Positions 33,834-41,759 of a stretch of 64,000 nt of DNA are shown piece after piece (position 1 is the stretch's first letter; the number at the start of each line of letters is the position of its first letter). This stretch comes from Rhizobium sp. Root1212 (GTDB lineage Bacteria; Pseudomonadota; Alphaproteobacteria; Rhizobiales; Rhizobiaceae): assembly GCF_001424985.1 (NCBI RefSeq), contig NZ_LMDA01000002.1, positions 12,471 to 76,470 of the forward strand, written 5' to 3'. The position numbers were made by a program, and so were the translations under genes. The notes under the pieces were generated by a model that did not search any database, had not been told where the DNA came from, and saw only the letters and a list, made by a program, of their open reading frames with translations.

Positions 33834-34946
33834 TCAGACGCTCAGCGCCGAATTCGTTTGAAAATAGGCCGGAAGTGCCGCCGCACCCATTTGCGGCTTG
33901 CTGTCGACTGCTGCGCGCAGGAAGGCGGGCGGCTGGTGGACGTAGTCCTCGTCGAGATCGGTCAGGGCCGATAGCGCCCCGCAGATGCGGTCGAGGATGG
34001 GGTTCGGCAGGCGGCCGCCGATGACGATGGCGTCGGGTGCGAAGGTCCGCATGATCACAAGGCTCAGCCAGCGCAGTTGTTCGACTGCGCGTTCCGTCCA
34101 CTCCGCCACGATCGGGCCGGCCAGGATGTCCGGCTCGATATCTTCGAGGCGGGACGTCGGCTTGCCGGCGCGCGTCAGCGTGTCGAGCAGGTCCTGCCCG
34201 GAGGGGCGGGGCTTGGACTTCGGAAACAGGCCGCCGAATTCGGCGGAGGTCAGGTCGCGGCCGAGATAGAGGCTGTGATCGATCACGGCGGCGCCGCCGA
34301 TGCCGTAGGACAGCCAGACATAGCAGAAATTATGAATCGGCTTGCAGACGCCGAACAGAAGCTCCGCGAGACAGGCTGCCTTGGCGTCGTTGAGCTGATG
34401 CACCGGCATGCCGAAGAACGGCTCCAGATCCTTGCGTGCGTCGATGTCCGGCCAGTCCGCCAGATAGGTGGTGCGCAGCACCTTGCCCGGCATTTCCGTG
34501 TGCTGACCCGGATAGCTGATGCCGCAGCCGATGAAATCGTCGGCGGCGAGGCCGAGCCGGTTCATTTGTCCGGCGATCATGCGGCCGGCATCCCCCATCA
34601 CGGCTTCGAAATGCCGGTCGACGATCGGCTTGGTCTCCTCGGACAGAAGCTCGCCGTGCGAATCGACGAGGCAGGTGAACAGCGTGCCCGGATCGACGAA
34701 AACCCCGGCCGACATCAGTCCCTCGCGCCGCAGGCTGACCAGCTTCGACGGGTAGCCGCGCTGGCCCTGCCGGTCGGGGTCCGGCGCTTCCGACAGCAGC
34801 CCCTTCTTGAAGAGGTCGTTGACCAGCCGGGTGATGGTCGAGGGCTGGACGTTCAGCGCCGAGGCGATCTGCACGCGCGACATCGCCCCCTCGGACCGCA
34901 GCAGGGTCACAAGCCGTTTCGCAGTCTGGTTGATGGTTCCGCTCAC
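33834..34946 (-). CDS. ROK-family transcriptional regulator
   Basis: The 370-residue protein has an N-terminal winged HTH (RLVTLLRSEGAMSRVQIASA, NVQPSTITRLVNDLFKKGLL) and a ROK sugar-kinase-like domain (GVFVDPGTLFTCLVDSHG, GCGISYPGQHTE, WLSYGIGGAAVIDHSLYLG). The C-x-C-x-x-x-x-C zinc motif is not evident, as in diverged ROK regulators. GTG 34946 is preferred because GGGGGTGATC precedes it; ATG 34967 would lie inside the inverted repeat. It is divergent from the ABC operon and is its likely repressor. Confidence 0.88.
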   Translation of the reverse strand: MSGTINQTAKRLVTLLRSEGAMSRVQIASALNVQPSTITRLVNDLFKKGLLSEAPDPDRQGQRGYPSKLVSLRREGLMSAGVFVDPGTLFTCLVDSHGELLSEETKPIVDRHFEAVMGDAGRMIAGQMNRLGLAADDFIGCGISYPGQHTEMPGKVLRTTYLADWPDIDARKDLEPFFGMPVHQLNDAKAACLAELLFGVCKPIHNFCYVWLSYGIGGAAVIDHSLYLGRDLTSAEFGGLFPKSKPRPSGQDLLDTLTRAGKPTSRLEDIEPDILAGPIVAEWTERAVEQLRWLSLVIMRTFAPDAIVIGGRLPNPILDRICGALSALTDLDEDYVHQPPAFLRAAVDSKPQMGAAALPAYFQTNSALSV

Positions 34947-34965
34947 GATCACCCCCATAATTGAC

Positions 34966-35029
34966 ATTATTATTTTGCGCGACGGAATAAAATAATTGCA
35001 ATTTAATTTGCGTTATGCAAAATAATAAT
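34966..35029. promoter_or_regulatory. 13-bp perfect inverted repeat in the ROK/ABC divergent promoter
   Basis: ATTATTATTTTGC (34966-34978) and GCAAAATAATAAT (35017-35029) are exact inverted copies 38 bases apart, flanking the AT-rich core of the intergenic region. Location and symmetry suit ROK operator half-sites controlling both directions. Confidence 0.75.
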
Positions 35030-35077
35030 CGGACCTCGACATGGAGAGTTGGGGACAGAGGAGAAGGAGAGGAATCC

Positions 35078-36067
35078 ATGACAATGAGAAAGATCAGTCT
35101 CGGTGCGGTTTTCGGCGTGATCGCCGGCCTGTTTGCGTCGTCGGCTTTGGCCGACGGTGTCGTTAATGTGTACACGGCGGCACCCCAGAACTTCATCGAC
35201 GAGATGGTTCCGGTCTTCGAGGCCGCCACCGGCACGAAGGTCGAGGTCATCAAGGCCGGCTCCGGCGAGCTTCTGAACAGGCTCACGGCAGAATCCGCCA
35301 AGCCGGTCGCCGACGTGCTGTGGTCCGTCGATGGAACCGTGGTCGATTTCAACAAGACGCTGTTCGAGCCCTACACCTCGGTCAATGACGCGGCCGTGCT
35401 GCCGTCGATGAAGAAGAGCGACCTGTGGTCGCCTTTCACCGCGGTCGTCACCTGCTTCATCGTCAATGAATCGAAGCTCGACGGCGCTCCGGTTCCGCAG
35501 AGTTGGGCCGATCTCGCCAAGCCCGAATACAAGGGTGTGATCTCGGTGGCGCGCGCCGACAAGTCCGGCTCCGCCTATATCCAGTACGCCACCGTGCTGC
35601 AGGCCTTCAGCGACGAAGCGGCCGGCATGGAGAAGTACAAGGAGATGCTGGCCAACTTCGTGCTCTCCGACAGCTCGGGCGCCGTGCCGCGTCTGGTCAA
35701 TGACGGCGAGCTGGCGGTTGGCGTCACGCTTGAAGACGCTGCGTTGCGCTACAAGGAAGGCGGCGGTCCGGTCCAGCTGGTCTACCCGTCTGAAGGTACT
35801 GCCGTCGCTCCGGATGCCGTTGCCCTGATCAAGGGTGCGCCGAACCCGGACAATGCCAAGGCGTTCATCGACTTCATTCTGTCGACCGAAGGCCAGGAGA
35901 TCGTTGCCAAGCTCGGTCGTCGTCCGGTTCGCGGCGACGTCAAGTCCAATGCGGCGCTGGCGCCGCTCTCCGAAATCAAGGACATCAACTACGATTTCGA
36001 GTGGGCCGCCAAGGAGCGTGACCGTCTGATGAAGACCTGGAGCGACATGGTACTGGACGTCCAGTAA
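35078..36067 (+). CDS. ABC transporter substrate-binding protein (ferric/phosphonate type)
   Basis: The 329-residue protein has a signal peptide (MTMRKISLGAVFGVIAGLFA, cleavage at ALA-DG ~residue 25) and the FutA/AfuA-like fold: GVVNVYTAAPQNFIDEMVP, KVEVIKAGSGELLNRLTAE, PVADVLWSVDG. The conserved tyrosines used for Fe(III) by FbpA-like proteins are not obvious, so an organic phosphate/phosphonate or sugar-phosphate ligand is as likely as iron. ATG 35078 has AGGAGAGGAA upstream. First gene of a four-gene operon. Confidence 0.88.
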   Translation: MTMRKISLGAVFGVIAGLFASSALADGVVNVYTAAPQNFIDEMVPVFEAATGTKVEVIKAGSGELLNRLTAESAKPVADVLWSVDGTVVDFNKTLFEPYTSVNDAAVLPSMKKSDLWSPFTAVVTCFIVNESKLDGAPVPQSWADLAKPEYKGVISVARADKSGSAYIQYATVLQAFSDEAAGMEKYKEMLANFVLSDSSGAVPRLVNDGELAVGVTLEDAALRYKEGGGPVQLVYPSEGTAVAPDAVALIKGAPNPDNAKAFIDFILSTEGQEIVAKLGRRPVRGDVKSNAALAPLSEIKDINYDFEWAAKERDRLMKTWSDMVLDVQ

Positions 36068-36078
36068 CCGGCGTCGAA

Positions 36079-36103
36079 GCGGCCTGCCGTTCCGGCGGGC
36101 CGC
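36079..36103 (+). terminator. Intercistronic hairpin after the binding-protein gene
   Basis: Strong GC stem (36079-36089 / 36093-36103, 3-base loop) without a T-run. Such hairpins usually protect the binding-protein message and lower expression of downstream genes rather than stop transcription completely. Confidence 0.6.
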
Positions 36104-36128
36104 TGTCTCAATTCATGTGGAGGGGTAG

Positions 36129-37211
36129 ATGGCTTCGGTCAGCATTATCAATGCGCGCAAGAGCTATGGCGATGTCGTAGCCTTGTCGGACATCAATATC
36201 GAAATCGAATCGGGTTCGTTTTATACGCTGCTGGGGCCGTCCGGCTGCGGCAAGACGACGTTGCTGCGAACCATCGCCGGCTTTCACTTCCAGGATTCCG
36301 GCAAGATCCTGGTCAATGGCGCTGAAATCCAGGACAAGCCTGCCCACAAGCGAGGCGTCGGCATGGTATTTCAGGATTATGCGGTCTTTCCGCATCTGAG
36401 CGTCGAATCGAATGTTGCCTTCGGCCTCAAACAGCGCAAGGTTGCCTCCGCCGAGATCGGCCCGCGCGTGGCCGAGGCGCTGCGCATGGTGCAACTGGAG
36501 AATTTCGCCAAGCGCATGCCGCATGCCTTGTCGGGCGGCCAGCAGCAGCGCGTCGGTCTGGCCCGCGCGATGGTGATCAACCCAACGGTCCTGCTGATGG
36601 ACGAGCCGCTTTCCAACCTCGACGCCAAACTGCGCGTCGATCTGCGCGCCGAGTTGCGCCGTATCCAGCAGAACCTCGGCATGACGACGGTCTACGTCAC
36701 CCATGATCAGGAAGAGGCGCTCGCCATGTCTGACACGGTGTGCGTCATGTTCGGCGGCGTCATCCAGCAGGCGGCCTCGCCGTTCGAAATCTATCGCCGC
36801 CCCGCCAATCGCTTCGTCGCCAATTTCGTCGGCTCCAACAATTTCCTCGCGGCAAAGCTGGAAAACGGACGGGCCATGCTGACGGCGGGCGGTGCAGTCG
36901 TCGCCGATGTGATCGATGGGGCCGGTAAGGGCATCGTCGCCTCCGTCCGGCCGGAATCCATCACCGTCGGTCCCGTCTCGGAAAATGCCGGCCGCGACAT
37001 CTCGGTGCCGGCCCGCGTTCAATATGTCAGCTTCATCGGCCGCGAGGCCGAGGTGCATGGCGTCACCGCCGGGGGCGAGATCATCAAGGCCATCGTCCGG
37101 CCGACGCCGCAGGTGCTGAACCTGAAGGACGGCGCGGAAGCCGCGTTCGGCTTCGACCGCGCCGACGTCCTGGTGTTCGAAAACCACGAAACCGGCCGGA
37201 GACTGTCATGA
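36129..37211 (+). CDS. ABC transporter ATP-binding protein (PotA/FbpC type)
   Basis: A 360-residue ATPase with Walker A GPSGCGKTT (~residue 38), Q-loop VFQDYAVFPH, signature LSGGQQQRVGLARA, Walker B VLLMDEPLSNLD and switch His VYVTHDQEEAL. A C-terminal TOBE-like region (~280-360) places it in the CUT1/ferric/polyamine group. Its stop overlaps the permease start by 4 bases (ATGA). Confidence 0.95.
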   Translation: MASVSIINARKSYGDVVALSDINIEIESGSFYTLLGPSGCGKTTLLRTIAGFHFQDSGKILVNGAEIQDKPAHKRGVGMVFQDYAVFPHLSVESNVAFGLKQRKVASAEIGPRVAEALRMVQLENFAKRMPHALSGGQQQRVGLARAMVINPTVLLMDEPLSNLDAKLRVDLRAELRRIQQNLGMTTVYVTHDQEEALAMSDTVCVMFGGVIQQAASPFEIYRRPANRFVANFVGSNNFLAAKLENGRAMLTAGGAVVADVIDGAGKGIVASVRPESITVGPVSENAGRDISVPARVQYVSFIGREAEVHGVTAGGEIIKAIVRPTPQVLNLKDGAEAAFGFDRADVLVFENHETGRRLS

Positions 37212-38881
37212 GCGCTCAGACACTCTCCGCCCGCATGATCCGGGGTCTCGACTTCTGGACCTTCGTCACCGTCGCCGTCGTCGCCGTTCTCGGGCTGTTG
37301 CTGATCCTGCCGATCGCCAGCGTTTTCCTCGTCAGTTTCTTCGACGCCACCACCGGTGAGTTCACCCTCAACAACTACCGCGAAATCTTCACCCGCAACT
37401 ATTATCTGGCGGGCCTGAAGAACACGATGTTCGTCGGCCTGATGGGCACGCTCGGCGCCTGCCTCATCGGCGTGCCGCTCGCCTTTTTCACCGCCCGCTT
37501 CCGGGTCTTCGGCAAGTCGCTGATTTCGACGCTGACCATTCTGGTTCTCGTTGCGCCGCCCTTCATCGGTGCCTACGCCTGGATCATGATGCTGGGCTCG
37601 AACGGCTTCATCACCAATTTCTTCGCCAGTATCGGCATAAAGGCGCCGACGATCTACGGGGCGCACGGCGTGATCCTGGTCTTCACGCTCAAGTTCTTCC
37701 CCTTCGTCTACCTGATGACGCAGACGGCGCTGAACTCGGTGAACAAGAGCTTCGAGGATGCGGCGCAAAATCTCGGCTGCAACGCGATCGAGCGCTTCTT
37801 CAAGATCACCCTGCCGCTGGTCTTCCCGGCCGTCAGCACCGGCGCGATCATCTGCTTCGTGCTGGCGATCGCCGATTTCGGCACGCCGGCCATTCTCGGG
37901 CGCGGGTTCCGCACGCTGTCGACCATCGCTTACGCGGCCTATACCTCCGAAATGGGCGGCAAGCCGACCATGGCGGTCACGGTTTCGCTGGTCATGATGG
38001 CGATCTCGATCCTCGCCCTTTTTGCGCAGCGCCGCATCCTCTCCAAGCGCCGCTATGCCAGCGCGTTGACCAACCGACCGGTGATCCAGAAGCTCGACGG
38101 TCTGCCCAACATCCTGATGCACGCCTATTGCTATGCGGTCGTCATCCTCGCCATGGCGCCGACGCTGGTGGTCATCTACACCTCGTTCCTCGAAACCAAG
38201 GGACCGGTGTTTACCGGAGGGTATGGGCTGTCCAGCTATTACCGGGTGCTCTCGGATGCGCCCGAGGCGATCATCAACAGCTTCAAGTTTTCGCTGGTGG
38301 CGGTTGCCCTCATCGCCATCACGTCGGGCCTGATCTCGTACCTGATCGTCCGCCGCGACAATGCCTTCTCCGCTGCCATCGACGTGCTGATGATGGTGCC
38401 GTATCTGGTGCCGGGCGTCGTCATGGCGATCGGTTTCGTCACCACCTTCCGCACCGAATGGTTCGACCTCACCGGCACGAGCCTGATCATCATCATGATC
38501 TTCTTCATCCGCCGGCTGCCCTACGGCGTGCGCTCGACCACGACCAACATGCGCCAGATCAAGCCCTCGATGGAAGAGGCCGCGATCAACCTCGGGGCAT
38601 CTCCGCTGACGGCCTTCGTCAAGGTGACGATGCCGCTCATCCTGCCCGGCCTGATCGTCGGCTCGTTGATGAGCTTCATCACCGCGATCAACGAGTTGTC
38701 GTCGACGCTGATCCTCTACAATTCGGGGACGGTTACGATGCCGGTGAAAATCTACATCTCCGTGCTCGACGGCGAATTCGGGCTTGCGGCGGCCTTGTCG
38801 ACGATCCTGCTCGTGTGCACCGGCCTGTGCGTCTACGCGGTGTTCCGCTTTGCGGAAGACCGGGAATCCTCGTTCATCTGA
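37208..38881 (+). CDS. ABC transporter permease, fused double-domain (FbpB/ThiP type)
   Basis: The 557-residue protein contains two complete permease domains with about six membrane segments each (residues ~20-285 and ~305-555). Each has an EAA-type coupling loop (EDAAQNLGCNAIERFFKITLP and EEAAINLGASPLTAFVKVTMP). Such single-chain fused permeases pair with FutA/Fbp-like binding proteins for Fe(III), thiamine or 2-aminoethylphosphonate. Confidence 0.93.
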   Translation: MSAQTLSARMIRGLDFWTFVTVAVVAVLGLLLILPIASVFLVSFFDATTGEFTLNNYREIFTRNYYLAGLKNTMFVGLMGTLGACLIGVPLAFFTARFRVFGKSLISTLTILVLVAPPFIGAYAWIMMLGSNGFITNFFASIGIKAPTIYGAHGVILVFTLKFFPFVYLMTQTALNSVNKSFEDAAQNLGCNAIERFFKITLPLVFPAVSTGAIICFVLAIADFGTPAILGRGFRTLSTIAYAAYTSEMGGKPTMAVTVSLVMMAISILALFAQRRILSKRRYASALTNRPVIQKLDGLPNILMHAYCYAVVILAMAPTLVVIYTSFLETKGPVFTGGYGLSSYYRVLSDAPEAIINSFKFSLVAVALIAITSGLISYLIVRRDNAFSAAIDVLMMVPYLVPGVVMAIGFVTTFRTEWFDLTGTSLIIIMIFFIRRLPYGVRSTTTNMRQIKPSMEEAAINLGASPLTAFVKVTMPLILPGLIVGSLMSFITAINELSSTLILYNSGTVTMPVKIYISVLDGEFGLAAALSTILLVCTGLCVYAVFRFAEDRESSFI

Positions 38882-38906
38882 CCACGTTGAATTCTTCGGA
38901 GATATC

Positions 38907-39887
38907 ATGAAAATCTCGGCACTAAGCCTGCCCAAGGACCGGAGCCTGCGCGTTCCGAGCGATGACACGCTGCTGGTCCTTCCGGGCGTCCTCGGGGTGT
39001 TCGACGGCGCGACCTCGCCGCAGAAGCATAGCCCCACGGGCGCAAGCTCGGGGCGGATCGCATCCCAGGCGGCGGCCATCGCCGTCGCCTGCCTGGCGCA
39101 GGAAGGAGAGCTGCCCACGGCCGCCCCCGCCCGCATCTTCGCCGAAATCAGCGAACGTATTCACGAATCGAGCCAGCGCCGCGGCATGGAGGGCAAGCCT
39201 TCGACGACCATGGCGCTTGCCGTGCGCTGCGACGATCATATCCGCTTCCTGCTGGTCGGCGACAGCGGCATCCGGATCAACGCCTCGCGGCTGATCCGCT
39301 GCGAGAAGCCGATCGACTCGGTCTCGACGCAGGCGCGACTTGCCGTTTATGCCACGCTGGCCGGACGGCAGGACGATGCCGACGAGATAGAACGGCTGGC
39401 CCGGAGCGTCTCGTTCGAAGGCTTCGACCGTGCCGTCGAAACCGGGTTGCTCGCAGCTAATGAAGCCGCGCGCATTCAGGCCGACGTCGCCGGGCGGTTT
39501 GCCGGGATTGCGCCGGAAGAAGATGTGCGCCGTTTCCTTGCCAACGGCATCCGCCAGCAATACCGGTTTGCCAACAATGCTGCGCACCCGATGGGCTATT
39601 CAACGCTCAACGGCGACGAGACCTGTCTGAAAGATATCATCGACATGCGGCTGCCGCTGGCCGAAGTGGGCTCGATCGAGATCTTTACGGACGGCTATTT
39701 CCTGATCCCTGAAAGTGCCTCGATCGATGCCTGGGAAGCGGCGTTTGCCGTCTCCGAGGCCGAGGATTTTGCCAAGCTCGGTCGTTTCGCAAGCGTCAAG
39801 GGCTCGACCAGCCGCGAGTTCGCGGACGACCGGGCCGTCATCGTCGCCGACATGGTCAATGGGATCGGGGCGAGCGGACAGCCGTAA
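38907..39887 (+). CDS. PP2C/PPM-like protein phosphatase in the ABC operon
   Basis: The 326-residue protein shows the metal-binding aspartates of PPM phosphatases: GVFDGATS (~residue 33), FLLVGDSGIRI (~119) and a late DDRAVIVADM (~310). A long helical insert lies in the middle. It follows the permease by 25 bases with CGGAGA before the ATG, so it is co-expressed. Serine/threonine dephosphorylation is one option. In the transporter context it could instead act on an imported phosphoester. The e(P4)-type phosphatase nearby supports a phosphate-ester theme. Confidence 0.75.
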   Translation: MKISALSLPKDRSLRVPSDDTLLVLPGVLGVFDGATSPQKHSPTGASSGRIASQAAAIAVACLAQEGELPTAAPARIFAEISERIHESSQRRGMEGKPSTTMALAVRCDDHIRFLLVGDSGIRINASRLIRCEKPIDSVSTQARLAVYATLAGRQDDADEIERLARSVSFEGFDRAVETGLLAANEAARIQADVAGRFAGIAPEEDVRRFLANGIRQQYRFANNAAHPMGYSTLNGDETCLKDIIDMRLPLAEVGSIEIFTDGYFLIPESASIDAWEAAFAVSEAEDFAKLGRFASVKGSTSREFADDRAVIVADMVNGIGASGQP

Positions 39888-39899
39888 GGCGGCCCGCCC

Positions 39900-40040
39900 T
39901 CAGGATGCGGTTTTGTCGAGCACGGCTTGCGCAAGGATTTCGATGCGCAGGCCCTCGGCCAGAAGCTTCTTCACCACGACGGTCGCCCGCACCGGATGAG
40001 GCGCCTTGAAAAGCTGCGCCAAGGGCGTCTTCATCCAGGG
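39900..40040 (-). pseudogene. C-terminal remnant of a RidA-family protein
   Basis: On the minus strand the last ~45 codons before the stop at 39900 read TPLAQLFKAPHPVRATVVV, KKLLAEGLRIEILAQAVL, the final strand-helix-strand of RidA/YjgF proteins including the conserved arginine (PVRATV). The upstream part of the frame has shadow composition, so the first two thirds of the gene are gone. Confidence 0.65.
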
Positions 40041-40248
40041 GCGCCGGAATCTGCCGAGCCTGTTGCGTGCGCCGTTCGGCAGGCTGGTCGACTGGGCTCT
40101 GGTCTTGGCGCTCAGGTCTTTCGGGAAACGATAGACTGCGGGTAAGGGGAGGTGGGGTCCCGGTCCGCGTTCGATGCCCATCGTGTTTCCGAAAGATGCG
40201 ATCGCGGGATGGATGCCTGTCTCCAGAACCCATCCCGCGCTGCTATCG
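40041..40248. other. Intergenic region with a perfect 9-bp inverted repeat
   Basis: GCGGGATGG (40204-40212) and CCATCCCGC (40230-40238) form a stem with a 17-base loop just past the acid phosphatase stop. No T-run follows on the minus strand, so it may act as an mRNA 3' stabiliser. No gene seen. Confidence 0.5.
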
Positions 40249-41064
40249 TTATTCTGCGGCTTTCCGAAGTGTAGCGCGGGTTTCCGGCGTATCTTCCGGC
40301 TCGGACGTGCCGAAGATCGCGGCCATCCAGTGGCCGTCCGTCGGGTTGGGGAAGAGAATGTACTTGTTGCCGAAGAGCGCCTTGTCTTCTTCCATCTTGG
40401 CGATGCGGCCAGGCACGTCACCCTTCAGGTAATATTTACGCCGGAAATCGTTGAGGTTGTCGCCGAGGAAAACCACGACGTCATACTTCGCAAGGATTTC
40501 GTCCTGCCGCTTTTCCTTGTTGGAGGTATCGCGCAGAACCGTGAGGTTCTCGGCCTTCAGCGGAAACCCGGCGGCGCGCAGATTGCCGGTCACGAACTCG
40601 GTCGTCTTTTCGCCCTGGTCGCGGCTGGTGACGTAGAAGATCTCGACGCCCTTTTCCTCGGCATACTTCAGGAAATCGACGGAACCGGGCGATGCCACGA
40701 ACTCGTTCTTCGGTACCCAGGCATCCCAGGTCGGGTCGTCGAAGAATGCCTTGTCTTCCTTGACGATCATCCGCCAGTAGGGCAGCGGCAGCAGCACGGT
40801 ATCGTCGATGTCGGTCACGATCGCGAGCGGCTTGTCTCCGTCCTTATGCTTGGCCAGCGCCGCATCGAGCCTTTCCCTGGCGATATTGAAGCCCTGGTAA
40901 TAGAGGGCCCGGTATTCGGCCGCGGTCTGTTTCCAGGCGGTCGCGTAGAGCAGGGGATTGGCGGCGGCGTCGGCGGCAGTGCCGAGCTGGGGCAGGGTGG
41001 CGCAACCGGCGACCAGCGCTGCGGCGAATGCCAGGCCTTTTACGGGGACGTTGAATGCGGGCAC
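40249..41064 (-). CDS. HAD class B/C acid phosphatase, lipoprotein e(P4) type
   Basis: The 271-residue product has a lipobox (FAAALVAGCATL, Cys ~21) for outer-membrane or periplasmic anchoring and the DxDDT signature VTDIDDTVLLPL (~residue 85). A second HAD motif YVTSRDQGEK and a third VFLGDNLNDF follow. e(P4)-type enzymes release phosphate from nucleotide monophosphates such as NMN. It is convergent with the ABC/PP2C operon. Its periplasmic action could generate substrates for the transporter; this is inference. Confidence 0.9.
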   Translation of the reverse strand: MPAFNVPVKGLAFAAALVAGCATLPQLGTAADAAANPLLYATAWKQTAAEYRALYYQGFNIARERLDAALAKHKDGDKPLAIVTDIDDTVLLPLPYWRMIVKEDKAFFDDPTWDAWVPKNEFVASPGSVDFLKYAEEKGVEIFYVTSRDQGEKTTEFVTGNLRAAGFPLKAENLTVLRDTSNKEKRQDEILAKYDVVVFLGDNLNDFRRKYYLKGDVPGRIAKMEEDKALFGNKYILFPNPTDGHWMAAIFGTSEPEDTPETRATLRKAAE

Positions 41065-41351
41065 GAAAATTCCTCCATTGTCGTGATTTTATCCCGCTCC
41101 TTCACCCACGGCGGGGGGAGAAAGAGCGGACATCCAGCTTAGCGGCATCGTAGCAAAAGGTGCATTTGAATTGGGGGCCTCTAGAGAAATCTGCTGCTGT
41201 TGGAAGGCATTAGGGCGATAAAATCTGCTGCGTGCGATTGTCGGGGTCGAAGACGAGCCGCATCGTCATCGTTTGCAGGCCTTCCTGAGATTGCCGTTTA
41301 TGGCTTATCGTCAAGGCTCGTTCACGGATGGGGCTGGCCAATCCCGGAAAA
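41065..41351. other. Intergenic region, no supported gene
   Basis: Between the acid phosphatase start and the arginine-operon terminator. Short open frames on both strands look random. Contains two near copies of AAATCTGCTGC (about 41188 and 41220) of unknown meaning. Confidence 0.45.
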
Positions 41352-41382
41352 GAACCGAGGGCGGCATAGGCCGCCCCGGTTC
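41348..41382 (-). terminator. Rho-independent terminator of the arginine operon
   Basis: Minus-strand stem of 13 pairs with one bulge (plus arms 41352-41365 and 41370-41382, 4-base loop) followed by TTTT. It lies 18 bases past the RidA stop and ends the ten-gene operon. Confidence 0.9.
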
Positions 41383-41399
41383 CCGACCCATGCGAAGGG

Positions 41400-41738
41400 T
41401 CAGATAAGCGCAGTGACCTGGATTTCGACCAGCAGCTCCGGCGCCGCAAGGCGGGCTTCCACCGTGGCGCGGACCGGCAGGTTGTTCTTGTCGATCCACT
41501 GGTCCCAGACCGCGTTCATCTGGTCGAAATGGGCGATGTCGCGCAGCCAGATATTGGCGCTGATCAGCTTGGCCTTGGAGGTGCCGGCTTCAGCCAGCAG
41601 GCCGTCGATCTGGGCGACGATGTCGCGGGCCTGGGTGGCGGTGTCAGGGCCGTCGCCGGTAATGCCGGCTGTCGTGACGATGTTGTTGACGACGACGGCT
41701 TCGCAGAAGCGGGCGCCGGGCTTGATACGCTTGATCAT
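41400..41738 (-). CDS. RidA-family imine/enamine deaminase
   Basis: A 112-residue RidA protein: ARFCEAVVVNNIVTTAGITG, AQIDGLLAEAGTSKAKLISA and the active-site arginine in LPVRATVEARLAAPELLVEI with the final Glu. RidA enzymes hydrolyse reactive 2-imino acids released by flavin amino-acid dehydrogenases or PLP enzymes. As last gene of the arginine operon it fits hydrolysis of 2-iminoarginine formed by the DadA-like dehydrogenase to 2-ketoarginine. Confidence 0.92.
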   Translation of the reverse strand: MIKRIKPGARFCEAVVVNNIVTTAGITGDGPDTATQARDIVAQIDGLLAEAGTSKAKLISANIWLRDIAHFDQMNAVWDQWIDKNNLPVRATVEARLAAPELLVEIQVTALI

Positions 41739-41759
41739 CAGTGTCTCCTGTTGTTGTGA

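Noticed and set aside
37019-39136. 705-codon minus-strand frame antisense to the ABC permease and phosphatase genes
   Set aside because: Arg/Asp/His-rich shadow composition opposite well-defined membrane-protein genes.
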